Shown: one piece after another, positions 1 through 9,420 of the stretch | Layout: each line of letters begins with the position of its first letter | Numbering within the stretch: position 1 is the stretch's first letter | NCBI GenBank assembly: GCA_027068795.1 | Contig: JAMOMB010000059.1 | Location: 1-44,656, forward strand | DNA from: Sedimenticola sp. | Lineage (GTDB): Bacteria > Pseudomonadota > Gammaproteobacteria > Chromatiales > Chromatiaceae | Length of the DNA: 44,656 nt | Reading direction: 5' to 3' | Notes under the pieces: generated by a model | The model's database searches: none | What the model was told of the DNA's origin: nothing | The model's input: only the letters and a program-made list of their open reading frames with translations | Made by a program: the position numbers and the translations under genes

Positions 1-11
1 AACGGCGCTCA
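1..11 (+). promoter_or_regulatory. 3' end of an S-adenosylhomocysteine (SAH) riboswitch, cut by the window start
   Basis: The first bases read AACGGCGCTCA. This matches the conserved 3' strand (AACGGCGCUC) that closes the pseudoknot of the SAH riboswitch aptamer as I recall it from the Ralstonia structure. SAH riboswitches sit upstream of ahcY in many beta- and gammaproteobacteria and switch expression on when SAH accumulates. Here the motif ends 27 nt before the ahcY start, the expected context. Only the terminal strand is inside the window, so the 5' part (P1 and the GAGG..GCGCUGC strand) cannot be checked. Confidence 0.72.
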
Positions 12-38
12 TCATTTGACATAGAACGAGGTTGAATC

Positions 39-1436
39 ATGAGCAACGAAGACTATAAAGTAGCGGACCTGTCCCTGGCCGACTGGGGACGCAAGGAAAT
101 CGCCATCGCCGAAACGGAAATGCCCGGCCTGATGGCCCTGCGCGACAAGTACAGCGAAAGCAAACCCCTGGCCGGCGCCCGTATCGCGGGTTCCCTGCAT
201 ATGACCATTCAGACCGCTGTCCTGATCGAAACCCTGACGGCCCTGGGGGCCGAGGTGCGCTGGGCGTCGTGCAACATCTACTCCACCCAGGATCACGCTG
301 CCGCAGCCATTGCCGCTGACGGCATCCCCGTGTTTGCCTTCAAGGGCGAAACCCTCACCGAATATTGGGACTACACCCACCGCATCATGGAATGGGGCGA
401 CGGCGGCACTCCCAACATGATTCTGGACGATGGCGGCGATGCAACCCTGCTCATCAATCTGGGCGCCAAGGCGGAAAAGGATCTTTCGGTACTGGACGAC
501 CCCACCAGCGAGGAGGAAGAGGTGCTGTATGCGGCAATCCGGAAGCGTGTTGCAGAGCAGCCCGGCTGGTATTCCAATATTCTCAAGAATATCAAGGGCG
601 TGACCGAGGAAACCACCACCGGCGTGCACCGCCTTTACCAGATGGCGGAAAACAACGACCTGCCCTTCCCGGCCTTCAACGTCAACGATTCGGTCACCAA
701 GTCCAAATTCGACAATCTCTACGGCTGCCGCGAATCCCTGGTGGACGGCATCAAGCGCGCTACCGACGTGATGATCGCCGGCAAGATTGCCGTGGTGCTG
801 GGCTATGGCGACGTGGGCAAGGGCCGCGCCCAATCCCTGCGCGGCCTCGGCGCTACGGTATGGATCACGGAAATCGACCCCATCTGCGCACTGCAGGCGG
901 CGATGGAAGGGTATCGGGTAGTCACCATGGATGAAGCCGCCCCCCTGGGCGATATCTTCGTCACCGCCACCGGCAACTTCCACGTCATCGACCATGACCA
1001 CATGGCGGCCATGAAAGACCAGTCCATCGTCTGCAACATCGGGCATTTCGACAATGAAATCAATGTCGCCAGCCTGGAACAGTACCAGTGGGAGGAAATC
1101 AAGCCCCAGGTGGATCACATCATCTTCCCCGACGGCAAGCGCATCATCCTCCTGGCCCAGGGACGGCTGGTAAATCTGGGCTGCGCCACCGGCCACCCCA
1201 GTTTTGTCATGTCCAATTCCTTTACCAACCAGGTACTGGCGCAGATGGAACTGTTCAACCAGACGGGAGAATACAAGAACGAAGTCTATATCCTGCCGAA
1301 AAAACTGGATGAAGAAGTCGCCCGTCTGCACATCGACAAGATCGGCGTCAAGCTCACCCGGCTTTCCAAGGTGCAGGCCGACTACATCGGCGTTCCCGTG
1401 GAAGGCCCCTACAAACCCGATCATTACCGCTACTGA
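39..1436 (+). CDS. ahcY: Adenosylhomocysteinase (S-adenosyl-L-homocysteine hydrolase)
   Basis: This enzyme splits S-adenosylhomocysteine, the by-product of SAM-dependent methylation, into adenosine and homocysteine using tightly bound NAD. It relieves product inhibition of methyltransferases in the cytoplasm. The 465-aa length is normal for the long bacterial form, which carries an extra segment (here around [10 protein letters not shown] to EQPGWYSN). Visible motifs are the NAD-binding loop [30 protein letters not shown] with the catalytic lysine region, and the C-terminal KPDHYRY that closes over the cofactor of the neighbouring subunit. The ATG at 39 follows an ACGAGG ribosome site. metF lies 50 nt downstream on the same strand, so the two probably share a transcript feeding homocysteine to methionine remethylation. 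An SAH riboswitch remnant lies just upstream. Confidence 0.97.
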   Translation: MSNEDYKVADLSLADWGRKEIAIAETEMPGLMALRDKYSESKPLAGARIAGSLHMTIQTAVLIETLTALGAEVRWASCNIYSTQDHAAAAIAADGIPVFAFKGETLTEYWDYTHRIMEWGDGGTPNMILDDGGDATLLINLGAKAEKDLSVLDDPTSEEEEVLYAAIRKRVAEQPGWYSNILKNIKGVTEETTTGVHRLYQMAENNDLPFPAFNVNDSVTKSKFDNLYGCRESLVDGIKRATDVMIAGKIAVVLGYGDVGKGRAQSLRGLGATVWITEIDPICALQAAMEGYRVVTMDEAAPLGDIFVTATGNFHVIDHDHMAAMKDQSIVCNIGHFDNEINVASLEQYQWEEIKPQVDHIIFPDGKRIILLAQGRLVNLGCATGHPSFVMSNSFTNQVLAQMELFNQTGEYKNEVYILPKKLDEEVARLHIDKIGVKLTRLSKVQADYIGVPVEGPYKPDHYRY

Positions 1437-1441
1437 GGGCA

Positions 1442-1477
1442 GGCCGCCGGAGTTCCCACGCAGGAAGTCCGGCGGCC
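1442..1477 (+). other. Perfect 10-bp inverted repeat (RNA hairpin) between ahcY and metF
   Basis: GGCCGCCGGA (1442-1451) and TCCGGCGGCC (1468-1477) are exact inverted repeats. Inside the loop TTCC and GGAA can pair as well, extending the stem after one G-G mismatch and leaving a 6-nt loop. No U-tract follows, so it is not a typical intrinsic terminator. It ends 9 nt before the metF ATG, and the only purine-rich ribosome-site-like run (AGGAAG) lies inside it. It may act as an attenuator, an mRNA-processing site or a translation control element. Confidence 0.6.
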
Positions 1478-1486
1478 GTTTCCACC

Positions 1487-2359
1487 ATGGATACAGCAAA
1501 CCAAGAAACACCCGCCATCAGCTTCGAACTGTTTCCGCCCAAGACCGAAAAGGGCATGGAAAAACTCAAGGCGGTGGTAAGCCGGCTCAATACGCTCAAG
1601 CCGGAATATTTCAGCGTCACCTATGGCGCCGGCGGCTCCACCCAGGAGCGCACCTTCGCCACCGTGGACTGGCTGCGCGGGCAAGGCATAGATACGGCGC
1701 CCCATCTGTCCTGCATCGGTACGGACAAGGGCGAGATCCTGGAAATTCTCAAGCGCTACCAGATGCAAGGCATACGGCGTATCGTCGCCCTGCGCGGGGA
1801 TTTGCCCTCGGGGGCCGGCCTGGGCGGGCTGGGCGAGCTCAATTTCGCCAATGAGCTGGTGACCCTGATCCGGCAATCTTTTGGCAATGACTTTCATATC
1901 GAGGTCGCCGCCTATCCCGAGTTCCATCCCCAGGCGGAAAACGCCCATCAGGATCTGCACAACTTCAAGCGCAAGGTGGAAAGCGGCGCTCATGGCGCAA
2001 TTACCCAGTATTTCTACAATGCCGACGCCTACTGGCGTTTTCTCGACGACTGCAAACAACGGAAGATAGAAATCCCCATCGTTCCCGGCATCATGCCCAT
2101 CACCAACTACAACTCCCTGGCGCGATTCTCCGACGCCTGTGGCGCGGAGATCCCGCGCTGGATCCGCAAGCGGCTGGAGTCCTACGGCGACGACCTGGAC
2201 AGCATCCAGCAATTTGGCGCAGAAGTCGTCACCACGCTATGCCGGCAATTGCTCGACGGCGGCGCGCCGGGACTGCATTTCTACACCATGAACCAGTCCG
2301 CCAGCGTGATGCAAATCTGCGCGGCGCTGGGGTTGCCAGACGGTGCGACTGCCTCGTAA
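1487..2359 (+). CDS. metF: 5,10-methylenetetrahydrofolate reductase (NADH/FAD)
   Basis: MetF reduces 5,10-methylene-THF to 5-methyl-THF, the methyl donor for methionine synthase. It is a cytoplasmic flavoprotein of about 290 aa with a TIM-barrel fold, and this ORF has that length. The family signatures are in order: SFELFPPKT near the N terminus, SVTYGAGGST, ALRGDLP, the FAD-contacting TQYFYNADAYW, PGIMPI, and GAPGLHFYTMN near the end. The start at 1487 fits family alignments and no other ATG lies just upstream. No clear Shine-Dalgarno sequence precedes it except one inside the upstream hairpin. It follows ahcY, consistent with a methyl-cycle operon, and its last 17 nt overlap the GTG start of rsmE. 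Confidence 0.96.
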   Translation: MDTANQETPAISFELFPPKTEKGMEKLKAVVSRLNTLKPEYFSVTYGAGGSTQERTFATVDWLRGQGIDTAPHLSCIGTDKGEILEILKRYQMQGIRRIVALRGDLPSGAGLGGLGELNFANELVTLIRQSFGNDFHIEVAAYPEFHPQAENAHQDLHNFKRKVESGAHGAITQYFYNADAYWRFLDDCKQRKIEIPIVPGIMPITNYNSLARFSDACGAEIPRWIRKRLESYGDDLDSIQQFGAEVVTTLCRQLLDGGAPGLHFYTMNQSASVMQICAALGLPDGATAS

Positions 2360-3074
2360 CTGGGTTTCCCATCCCCTGGCTGTGGGAGAGGAGCTACAGC
2401 TCCCGGCCGGAGTCGCCCATCATATTCTACAGGTGCTGCGCATGAAGCCGGGGCAGGAAATCATCCTGTTCAACGGCGCCGACGGGCGCGACTATCGGGC
2501 AACGCTGATGCAAGGGGGGAAGAAAACCGCCATCGCCGGGGTTACCTCCGCCAGCGAGGTGGAGCCACCGCCGCGGCTCTCCATTCGGCTCGCCCTGGGC
2601 ATCTCCCGCGGCGAGCGCATGGATCTGGCCCTGCAAAAAAGCGTGGAACTGGGAGTCGCGCAAATCACCCCCTTGTTCACGGCGCGCACCCAGGTAAAGC
2701 TTCCCCCGCAACGCTGGCAAAAACGCCAGCAGCACTGGCGGGGAATCATCATCAGCGCCTGCGAACAGTCCGGGCGGCGCTGGCTCCCTGTATTGCATCC
2801 GGCGCAAAGCTACCGCCAGTGGCTGGAACACGGAGAAGAGCAGGTCTTGTTTCTGGATCCTGAAGCAAAATACAGCCTTGCCGGCGTCAACAGGCCGGAA
2901 GCAAGCCTGTGCCTTCTCTGCGGTCCCGAAGGAGGATTCAGCGAAGAGGAAAAAAAAGCCGCGATTGCGGCCGGATGCACCCCGGTGCGCCTGGGTCCGA
3001 GGGTACTGCGTGCGGAAACCGCGCCTCTGGCGGCAATCGCCGCCGCCCAGACCCTATGGGGCGACTTTCTGTAG
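2343..3074 (+). CDS. rsmE: 16S rRNA (uracil1498-N3)-methyltransferase RsmE
   Basis: RsmE methylates N3 of U1498 in 16S rRNA within the 30S subunit, using SAM. It belongs to the SPOUT (trefoil-knot) methyltransferases and is about 243 aa, as here. The N-terminal PUA-like part shows the usual HHILQVLRMKPGQ and LFNGADG. The C-terminal knot shows CGPEGGFSEEE and LGPRVLRAETAPLAAI, which form the SAM pocket. The start is GTG at 2343, inside the metF end. Sharing a transcript with ahcY makes sense because RsmE produces SAH. Its 3' end overlaps the convergent chpC gene by 21 bp, so there is no room for a terminator between them. Confidence 0.95.
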   Translation: MRLPRNWVSHPLAVGEELQLPAGVAHHILQVLRMKPGQEIILFNGADGRDYRATLMQGGKKTAIAGVTSASEVEPPPRLSIRLALGISRGERMDLALQKSVELGVAQITPLFTARTQVKLPPQRWQKRQQHWRGIIISACEQSGRRWLPVLHPAQSYRQWLEHGEEQVLFLDPEAKYSLAGVNRPEASLCLLCGPEGGFSEEEKKAAIAAGCTPVRLGPRVLRAETAPLAAIAAAQTLWGDFL

Positions 3075-3530
3075 CAACGCTCCCAGGCGCTCCAGGTCGG
3101 GGACGAGCGCCTCCACATCCTGCACCTTCACCCGGTCGCTGATGGGCCAGTCATCCGGCCAGGGATCCCCTTCGGCTACTTCGAGATTGTCTTCATTCAA
3201 CGTCACCAGGCGGGGCATTCCCGTGGCTTCGATACCGATAAAAGGCGTTTTCAGCTTGTCGGAAAAGACATGCACGATGATGATGCGCTTTCTTCCCCGC
3301 TTGCCTTCCCGCTCCACCCCGAGCACGCGCTCCATGGAAATCAGCGGCAGCACCAGATTTCGCCAGGAAAAACTGCCCAGCAGCCAGCTTGCCTCGGTGG
3401 TGTTTGCGTTGATTTCCCGGTAACCCAGTATTTCGATCACGGCCGCCGCCGGGAGCAGCAAAGGCATCTGCCGCTGCGGGATCAGCAACCCCTGCAGCTC
3501 ATGTATCGCACCAGATTCAACGCTATGCAT
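3054..3530 (-). CDS. chpC: CheW-like protein, ChpC-type, of the Pil-Chp chemosensory system
   Basis: This 158-aa protein looks like a CheW-domain adaptor: LLIPQRQMPLLLPAAAVIEIL resembles the opening strand of the CheW fold, followed by LLGSFSWRNLVLPLISMERVLG and a strand run IIIVHVFSDK ... FIGIEATG. CheW proteins dock receptors to the histidine kinase. The gene starts 8 nt inside the end of chpA and is the last gene of the minus-strand operon, the position ChpC occupies in P. aeruginosa once chpB is skipped. There it links extra receptors to ChpA and affects twitching. The family call rests on domain pattern and position, because CheW sequences diverge strongly. It overlaps rsmE tail to tail. 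Confidence 0.78.
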   Translation of the reverse strand: MHSVESGAIHELQGLLIPQRQMPLLLPAAAVIEILGYREINANTTEASWLLGSFSWRNLVLPLISMERVLGVEREGKRGRKRIIIVHVFSDKLKTPFIGIEATGMPRLVTLNEDNLEVAEGDPWPDDWPISDRVKVQDVEALVPDLERLGALLQKVAP

Positions 3531-6500
3531 TGCTATTCTCCGCCAGCAGCGTGTAGATGTTCTCCAGCAAATCGGTTTCCTGATAGGGCTTGCCCAGGTA
3601 ACGGTTTACGCCCAGCTCCATGGCGCGCTCACGGTGTTTTTCGCCGGTGCGGGAGGTAATCATGATGATGGGAATATCCGCCAGTTCCGGGGTATTGCGA
3701 ATATGACGCGCCAGCTCATAGCCGTCCATGCGCGGCATTTCGATATCCAGGAGCATGATATCCGGTTTGGCTTCCTGCAGGACAGTGATGGCGTCCACGC
3801 CATCGCGCGCGGTGAGCACCTGCATGTTGTGGCGCTCCAGCAAGCGGCTGGTGACCTTGCGCACGGTGATGGAGTCGTCCACGACCATGACGGTTATGCC
3901 CGCCGTCTCTTCTTCCTGCTCGACAATGGGCGCCTGGGTGATCACGTCGGAACGAACCAGGGCATTCACATCCAGCAGCAGCGCAATCTTGCCATCCGCA
4001 AGAATGGTGCCGCCGGTAAACCAGCGCACCCCACTGAGCTGCGCGCCGATGGATTTGACCACCACCTGGTAGTTGCCCAGCAGATGATCGAGTTGAATCG
4101 CCATGCGTTGCTCGCCGGAACGCACCAGCAGCAATGGATACCATTTTACGTTTTCCTGAATTACCGGTTCGGAGATGCCCAGCATGGCGCCCAGGTAGCG
4201 CACCGGATACTGATGCCCCCCATACTCGATTCCCTCGGTATACCCCTTGTAGCAGGCAAGCAAATCCTTGCGGGAAACCCGGATGATCACCTCCGCGGAA
4301 CCATGGGGAATCGCCAGCACCTCATCCGCCACCTGCACCAGCAGGGCTTCGGAGATCGCCAGGGTAAAGGGCAGGCGAATAACAAAGCTGCTGCCCTGAC
4401 CCCATTGGGAAAGAATCTCCAAAGAGCCGCCCAGTTGCTTGATTTCACTTACCACGGCATCCATGCCAACGCCGCGGCCCGCCACCTGGGTGACTTCCGT
4501 CGCCGTAGTAAAACCAGGTTGCAGAATGAACTGATACAAGGCGTCATCATTCACTTCCGCATCGGCTTCAAGCAAACCGTTGGCCACTGCTTTTTTACGG
4601 ATGGCTTCACTGTCCAGCCCGGCGCCGTCATCAGAGATGCTCAACACCACCTCCGTGCCCTCCCTGGACAGCACCAGGGAAACCTTGCCGCTCTCGGGCT
4701 TGCCATGGGCAAGGCGCTGCTCCGGTGGTTCGATGCCATGGGCCACAGCATTGCGCAACAAATGTTCCAGGGGCCCCATGATCCGATTCAATATGGTGCG
4801 GTCGATCTCTCCTTCCGCCCCCTGCACATGGAGTTCCGCCTTCTTGCCCAGATTCTGGGCGGTCTGGCGCACCACGCGCTGCAATCGGGATGCCTGGCGG
4901 TTGAAAGGCACCATGCGGCTACGCAGCAAGCCATCCTGCAGGTCGTTGGTCACCCGCGCCTGCTGCAGCATCAGGGTATCGGCATCCCGGGTTTGTTCGC
5001 TCAGGGTTTCGCCGATGTTGGAAAGGTCGTTGATGGTTTCCGACAGCGCACGGGACAGTTGCTGCAGGGTGGAATACTGATCCATTTCCAGCGGATCAAA
5101 ATCCTGATAGCGCTTGCTTTCGCTTTCCCGCTCGTGGCGCGAGCGAATCTGCGCTTCGGTTTCCAGTTCCAGGGCGCGCAACTGCTTGCGTAAACGGGAA
5201 ATGGTGTCGTTGAGTTCCTGCAAGTCACTCTGCACGGTCTTGTTGTGCTGCTCCAGACGCGCACGGTAGATGCTCACCTCACCCGCATTGTTTACCATCT
5301 GGTCAAGCAGTTCCGCCAGCACCCTGACACGCTCGCCTTTCCCTGCAAGTTCTTCTTCCGCCTGCAAGGGCGGTGGGCGAAGCTTGGCCTTGGTGGGAAT
5401 TTCGCCCGCGGGGAAGGGCAAGACCTTCCCTTCCTCATCCAGCAATTCACTATCACCCAAGAGACCGGATTCGGAGAGCAATTGCGAATCCATCATGAGC
5501 GACGATTCCATCTGGGTATCGACGATGGTGCTTACTTCCGACATCTGGGAAGTGCTCTGTGACAACAAGGATTCCGAGGCGCGTTCTTCCTGCACTTGCG
5601 GCAACTGCCATGGCTCTCCCGCTGCCGCCTGCTCCAGGGCGCGGGTGATCTCGGCAAGGGCGGGTACGGCGCCGGAGCGCTGCAGCTGATCAATGGTGGT
5701 TTCAAGGGCATCCAGCCCCAGACGCACCAGGGGAACCAGATCGTCTTCGGCGGCGAGGTCGCCGGAAGCAAGATTCTCGAACAGGGACTCCAGGGCATGG
5801 CTCAGATCCCCCAGGGAAAACAGTCCGGCAAAACGCGCATTTCCCTTGAGGGTGTGCAGGTTGCGCATCAGACCATCGATAGACGCCTGGGCGGTGAGGT
5901 CTTCCTGCCACTGGCCATAGAACTCTTCCAGCTGCTCGCTCAGTTCGCCGGCTTCTTCGAGGAAGATCTCCAGCATTTCCGGATCGACATCCGGCTTGTT
6001 TGCCGCGGAAACAGGGTCGATTGCCAACGAGGCGGTTTCCACAGAATCCTCCGGAAGCAATTCGCCTTCTTCCTGCCAGGACTCGGAAAGCAGGATGGAT
6101 TCCGGCTCCTCATCGGCATGCCCGGAAATCAGCTGTTGCATGCCCTGGGCGAGATCGCCGGCGGCCTCCACCTGTTCCGACAGGTTCGGCAGCTTGCCGT
6201 TCAAATGCAGCATGTCCAGGGCGCTCTCGATGTCTTCGAGCACATGGCCTACGCTGTTCTTGGTGTCTTCATCCACTTCCCCCTTGCTTTCCAGAAGCGC
6301 CTCGAAGAAGGATTCCAGCCCTTGCAGCACTTCGCCCAGGGGCATAAAACCCGCCAGCCGCGCACCGCCCTTGAGAGTATGCAGATCCCGGCAGATTTGC
6401 ACACCGGCTTCAGACAGGGGATTTTCCCGCCATGCCGCCATGCGCTCGGCCAGTTGCGGAAATATTTCTCCGGCTTCTTCCAGAAACACCTCCTGCGCTT

Positions 6501-9420
6501 CACGTTCAGGAGTCAAATCAGAGAGGGCTTCGCTATCGGCGCCAAACTGCAGTTCCGAAATCGCATCGGGCAAAGCCTGATCCTGCCGGCGTATGTCTTC
6601 CGCCAGCTCTTCCCAGCCATCGAATTCCACATTGGGGGTGTTGATTGCTTTGAGCATGCGCTGCATGGCGTCCCGGAAGCGCCTGAACAGTTCAAGTGTC
6701 CGTTTGTCACAAACATGGGACAGTTGATGCAAGTGCTTGCAGTATTGCTCCATCGCCCCTGCCAGAGTGGCCATGGGCACCACTTCGGCGAGATGTGAAC
6801 TGCCATGCAAGGTATGCACGGCCCGAACCACATCGCTTCCCACAATGCAGTCATGGCATTGCACGATGAAATCATCGATAACAGCAAGATGGGTGGAGGA
6901 TTCGGCCTTGAATATCTCAACCAGGTCTTCCGCGAGCAAAATCGAGGAATGCTCCAGCTCGCTTTCCCCTGCGGTCGCTTCATCACCCGGTTCGGGCAAT
7001 TCTTCGGTGATTGGCTCTTCCAGCCCCGCAAACTCGGAGTCCGCCTGCGCATCGGCAGCGGCTTCCCGCTCTTCCGGCTGTTCCGCTCTTTCCGCAAGGG
7101 CAAATCCACGCCGCTCCAGTTCCGCAACATCGATGTTGATGGATGCGCCTTCTGCCTGGGCATTGACGAGCACGGGCACCACCGCAATGACATCATCGAG
7201 ATAGGCGATCACTTCTTCATCCGGCTTTACGCTGCCTTCCATGATGCGGTTCAACAGGTTCTCCACCGCCCAGGAGAATTCACCGATAATATGCGCCCCT
7301 ACCATGCGGCCACTACCCTTGAGGGTATGGAAAGAACGACGGAAATTCTGCAGCGCCTGCTCGTCTTCGTGGTCTTCTTTCCACAGCGGGTACTGGGTCT
7401 GGATCACCTCCAGTTCTTCTGCCGCCTCCTCCATGAAGATATCGAAGATTTCCGGATCGATCTCATCCATCTGCAGGGTGATTCCAGCATCTTCCGTTTC
7501 AAGAACCCCGGTTTCCGCTTCTTCTGAGGGTTCTTGCGTATCGGGCGCGACCTCCCGCTCTTCCGCTACGATATGCTCTTCATCAGGAACATCTGTGTCA
7601 GCCAGAAATTCAGAAACAGGCTGTTGCTCTTCGGGCAGGTCGTCGGAAAACATGGAGTCCGTAAACAACTCCTGATCCACAACGGCTTCCTTGTCTTTTT
7701 GCTCTGCAAACTCCGGATGGGCCTGGGCTTCTCCTGCGGCTTCCTCGGAAGTCAGCCGCAGCAATGCTTCGGCAGCATATTCAGTAAACTGCTCCAGCTT
7801 GCTGCGCTTCTCGAGGCGAGCTTCAAGATAGTATTCAATACCCGCAAACAGATCCACCAGGGCGCTTTGCTGCACCCCGTTCATCTGCGTTTCTTCCTTG
7901 CTCATCTCGCGCAGCACCGGCTCAGCCTGCTGCATGAGGCTGGCTATTGTATCCAGCTTGGCCAGCGCAAATACGCCAACCAGTTTGTGCACACTGTCGG
8001 CAACATCAACCAGGCCGGCACTGTCGGCCGAGCCACGCAAATAACGCTCAACCCCGGACTTGATCTGTGAAAATTCGGTAAAGGCTTCTGAAATAACCGC
8101 TACGATGGTTTCCTCGGTTTCCTGGTCATGGGCTGCTTCCAGCTCCTGCTGGGAATCCGTACTGGATACGCCTCCGCCACCAGGAGCGGTCAAGGCCGAT
8201 TCCACTTCCACGATAACCGTGGCAATTTGCATCAGCTGTTCATCATCCAGCAACTCATTGGCGGCCTCGGCTTCCGACAGATTTGCTGCAACTTCAGACA
8301 GTTTTTCCCGCAAGGCGCCCCGGCCCAGCATGCCAAGCGTATCTCCCGCCTTCAGCAGCTGGTGATTCAATCCCTGCAGCCGATGCGTTTCTTCTCTGTC
8401 GCCGCGAATATAGAGATCCAGGGCCTCTTTCACCTGCAGCAGGTCTTCCAGCAATGCATCAGCAACCGCCTGAAGCACGTTTTCATCCGCTCCCATCGTG
8501 GCTTCCGCCGGGGATTTGTGGATTTGGTCGGGAAAACTGTTGGCCAGGTCGGCGGTGCGTTTTACTGTCAGCACCACGGGATTGACCGAATGCGAGCGCG
8601 AAACGAAATACAAAAGATTTTTCAGCAAATCCGTGGGAAAGTCGATTACTGTCGCCTCTTCTCCCTCTTCAGACAGCCGCTTCAATACGCGATCAACCCG
8701 GCTGAACAGCTGCTTTACTTCATCATCAGCGGTAAATTCACCGTCGATCAGGGTAACGACCAGCGCCTCCCCCGCATCCATGAGGCGGCGCAGACGCAAG
8801 GTGCCGGCCACTGCGTTGATCTTTTGCAGAACATCCAGGACTTCGTGCAGTCCCTCATCCAGGTTGTCATCCCGATACCAGAGCAACAGCCCCTTGTGAT
8901 AGCGATTCCGCAACCTGCGTATGATGCCGGGCAGTTGTTCGTTCCCCGAACCGGGAACCACGGGTTCGCGCTCCACCAGGCGATCCAGGTTTGGCGCATA
9001 GAGCACTACTTCCGATGCCGGCGCCACATTGCGCAGCGCACGCAAATCATTCAGCACCGGCAGCAGCACCAGGGGAATATCCGGCTCGCCTTTTTCCAGG
9101 CGCTGCAAATAGGGCGGCAGCTGAACCAGGCCCAGCATCAGGGATTCCGCAATGCGCTCGTTACCGGAAAACGCGCCGTCCGCCAGCAAGCGGGCAACCC
9201 GCTCCATCTCCTCCACCAACATGCCGGCCCCATACACCTGCACCATGCGCAAGGTGCCCAGGAGTTGATGGACATGCTTCAGATAAACCTCAATGCCATC
9301 ACCGCGGAAGCCGGCGCTCACATACTCTTCCAGCGCCTGGCGGGCAAGAAGTATGGTTTCATCCATACCTTCCTTCACCCAGCGCAAGGTGGCGTAATCG
9401 GGCTTTTCCATGTCAGTCAT
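3523..9420 (-). CDS. chpA: ChpA/PilL-type hybrid sensor histidine kinase with several Hpt domains and a receiver
   Basis: This very large CheA-like kinase (about 1965 aa) is the core of the type IV pilus chemosensory system. It should autophosphorylate and pass phosphate to PilG and PilH. Phosphotransfer (Hpt) domains with HTLKG-type sites appear near residues 697, 868 (HTLHGSS), 1013 and 1185. A weaker candidate (VHKLVG) is near 476, and a FimL-like N-terminal segment is near 50. The ATPase domain shows HLLRNAVAHG (about 1552) and GRGVGMDAV (about 1650). A CheW domain follows, then a C-terminal receiver with VVDDS (about 1844), phospho-acceptor DIEMPRMDG (about 1889) and the lysine in LGKPYQ. 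Long acidic linkers separate the Hpt units. I prefer the ATG at 9420 (MTDMEK), preceded by GGGGAT, over the tracked ATG at 9450. Confidence 0.95.
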   Translation of the reverse strand: MTDMEKPDYATLRWVKEGMDETILLARQALEEYVSAGFRGDGIEVYLKHVHQLLGTLRMVQVYGAGMLVEEMERVARLLADGAFSGNERIAESLMLGLVQLPPYLQRLEKGEPDIPLVLLPVLNDLRALRNVAPASEVVLYAPNLDRLVEREPVVPGSGNEQLPGIIRRLRNRYHKGLLLWYRDDNLDEGLHEVLDVLQKINAVAGTLRLRRLMDAGEALVVTLIDGEFTADDEVKQLFSRVDRVLKRLSEEGEEATVIDFPTDLLKNLLYFVSRSHSVNPVVLTVKRTADLANSFPDQIHKSPAEATMGADENVLQAVADALLEDLLQVKEALDLYIRGDREETHRLQGLNHQLLKAGDTLGMLGRGALREKLSEVAANLSEAEAANELLDDEQLMQIATVIVEVESALTAPGGGGVSSTDSQQELEAAHDQETEETIVAVISEAFTEFSQIKSGVERYLRGSADSAGLVDVADSVHKLVGVFALAKLDTIASLMQQAEPVLREMSKEETQMNGVQQSALVDLFAGIEYYLEARLEKRSKLEQFTEYAAEALLRLTSEEAAGEAQAHPEFAEQKDKEAVVDQELFTDSMFSDDLPEEQQPVSEFLADTDVPDEEHIVAEEREVAPDTQEPSEEAETGVLETEDAGITLQMDEIDPEIFDIFMEEAAEELEVIQTQYPLWKEDHEDEQALQNFRRSFHTLKGSGRMVGAHIIGEFSWAVENLLNRIMEGSVKPDEEVIAYLDDVIAVVPVLVNAQAEGASINIDVAELERRGFALAERAEQPEEREAAADAQADSEFAGLEEPITEELPEPGDEATAGESELEHSSILLAEDLVEIFKAESSTHLAVIDDFIVQCHDCIVGSDVVRAVHTLHGSSHLAEVVPMATLAGAMEQYCKHLHQLSHVCDKRTLELFRRFRDAMQRMLKAINTPNVEFDGWEELAEDIRRQDQALPDAISELQFGADSEALSDLTPEREAQEVFLEEAGEIFPQLAERMAAWRENPLSEAGVQICRDLHTLKGGARLAGFMPLGEVLQGLESFFEALLESKGEVDEDTKNSVGHVLEDIESALDMLHLNGKLPNLSEQVEAAGDLAQGMQQLISGHADEEPESILLSESWQEEGELLPEDSVETASLAIDPVSAANKPDVDPEMLEIFLEEAGELSEQLEEFYGQWQEDLTAQASIDGLMRNLHTLKGNARFAGLFSLGDLSHALESLFENLASGDLAAEDDLVPLVRLGLDALETTIDQLQRSGAVPALAEITRALEQAAAGEPWQLPQVQEERASESLLSQSTSQMSEVSTIVDTQMESSLMMDSQLLSESGLLGDSELLDEEGKVLPFPAGEIPTKAKLRPPPLQAEEELAGKGERVRVLAELLDQMVNNAGEVSIYRARLEQHNKTVQSDLQELNDTISRLRKQLRALELETEAQIRSRHERESESKRYQDFDPLEMDQYSTLQQLSRALSETINDLSNIGETLSEQTRDADTLMLQQARVTNDLQDGLLRSRMVPFNRQASRLQRVVRQTAQNLGKKAELHVQGAEGEIDRTILNRIMGPLEHLLRNAVAHGIEPPEQRLAHGKPESGKVSLVLSREGTEVVLSISDDGAGLDSEAIRKKAVANGLLEADAEVNDDALYQFILQPGFTTATEVTQVAGRGVGMDAVVSEIKQLGGSLEILSQWGQGSSFVIRLPFTLAISEALLVQVADEVLAIPHGSAEVIIRVSRKDLLACYKGYTEGIEYGGHQYPVRYLGAMLGISEPVIQENVKWYPLLLVRSGEQRMAIQLDHLLGNYQVVVKSIGAQLSGVRWFTGGTILADGKIALLLDVNALVRSDVITQAPIVEQEEETAGITVMVVDDSITVRKVTSRLLERHNMQVLTARDGVDAITVLQEAKPDIMLLDIEMPRMDGYELARHIRNTPELADIPIIMITSRTGEKHRERAMELGVNRYLGKPYQETDLLENIYTLLAENSNA

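Noticed and set aside
12-1511. 499-aa open frame antisense to ahcY
   Set aside because: It mirrors ahcY codons in GC-rich DNA, shows no family motif, and ahcY is unmistakable on the other strand.
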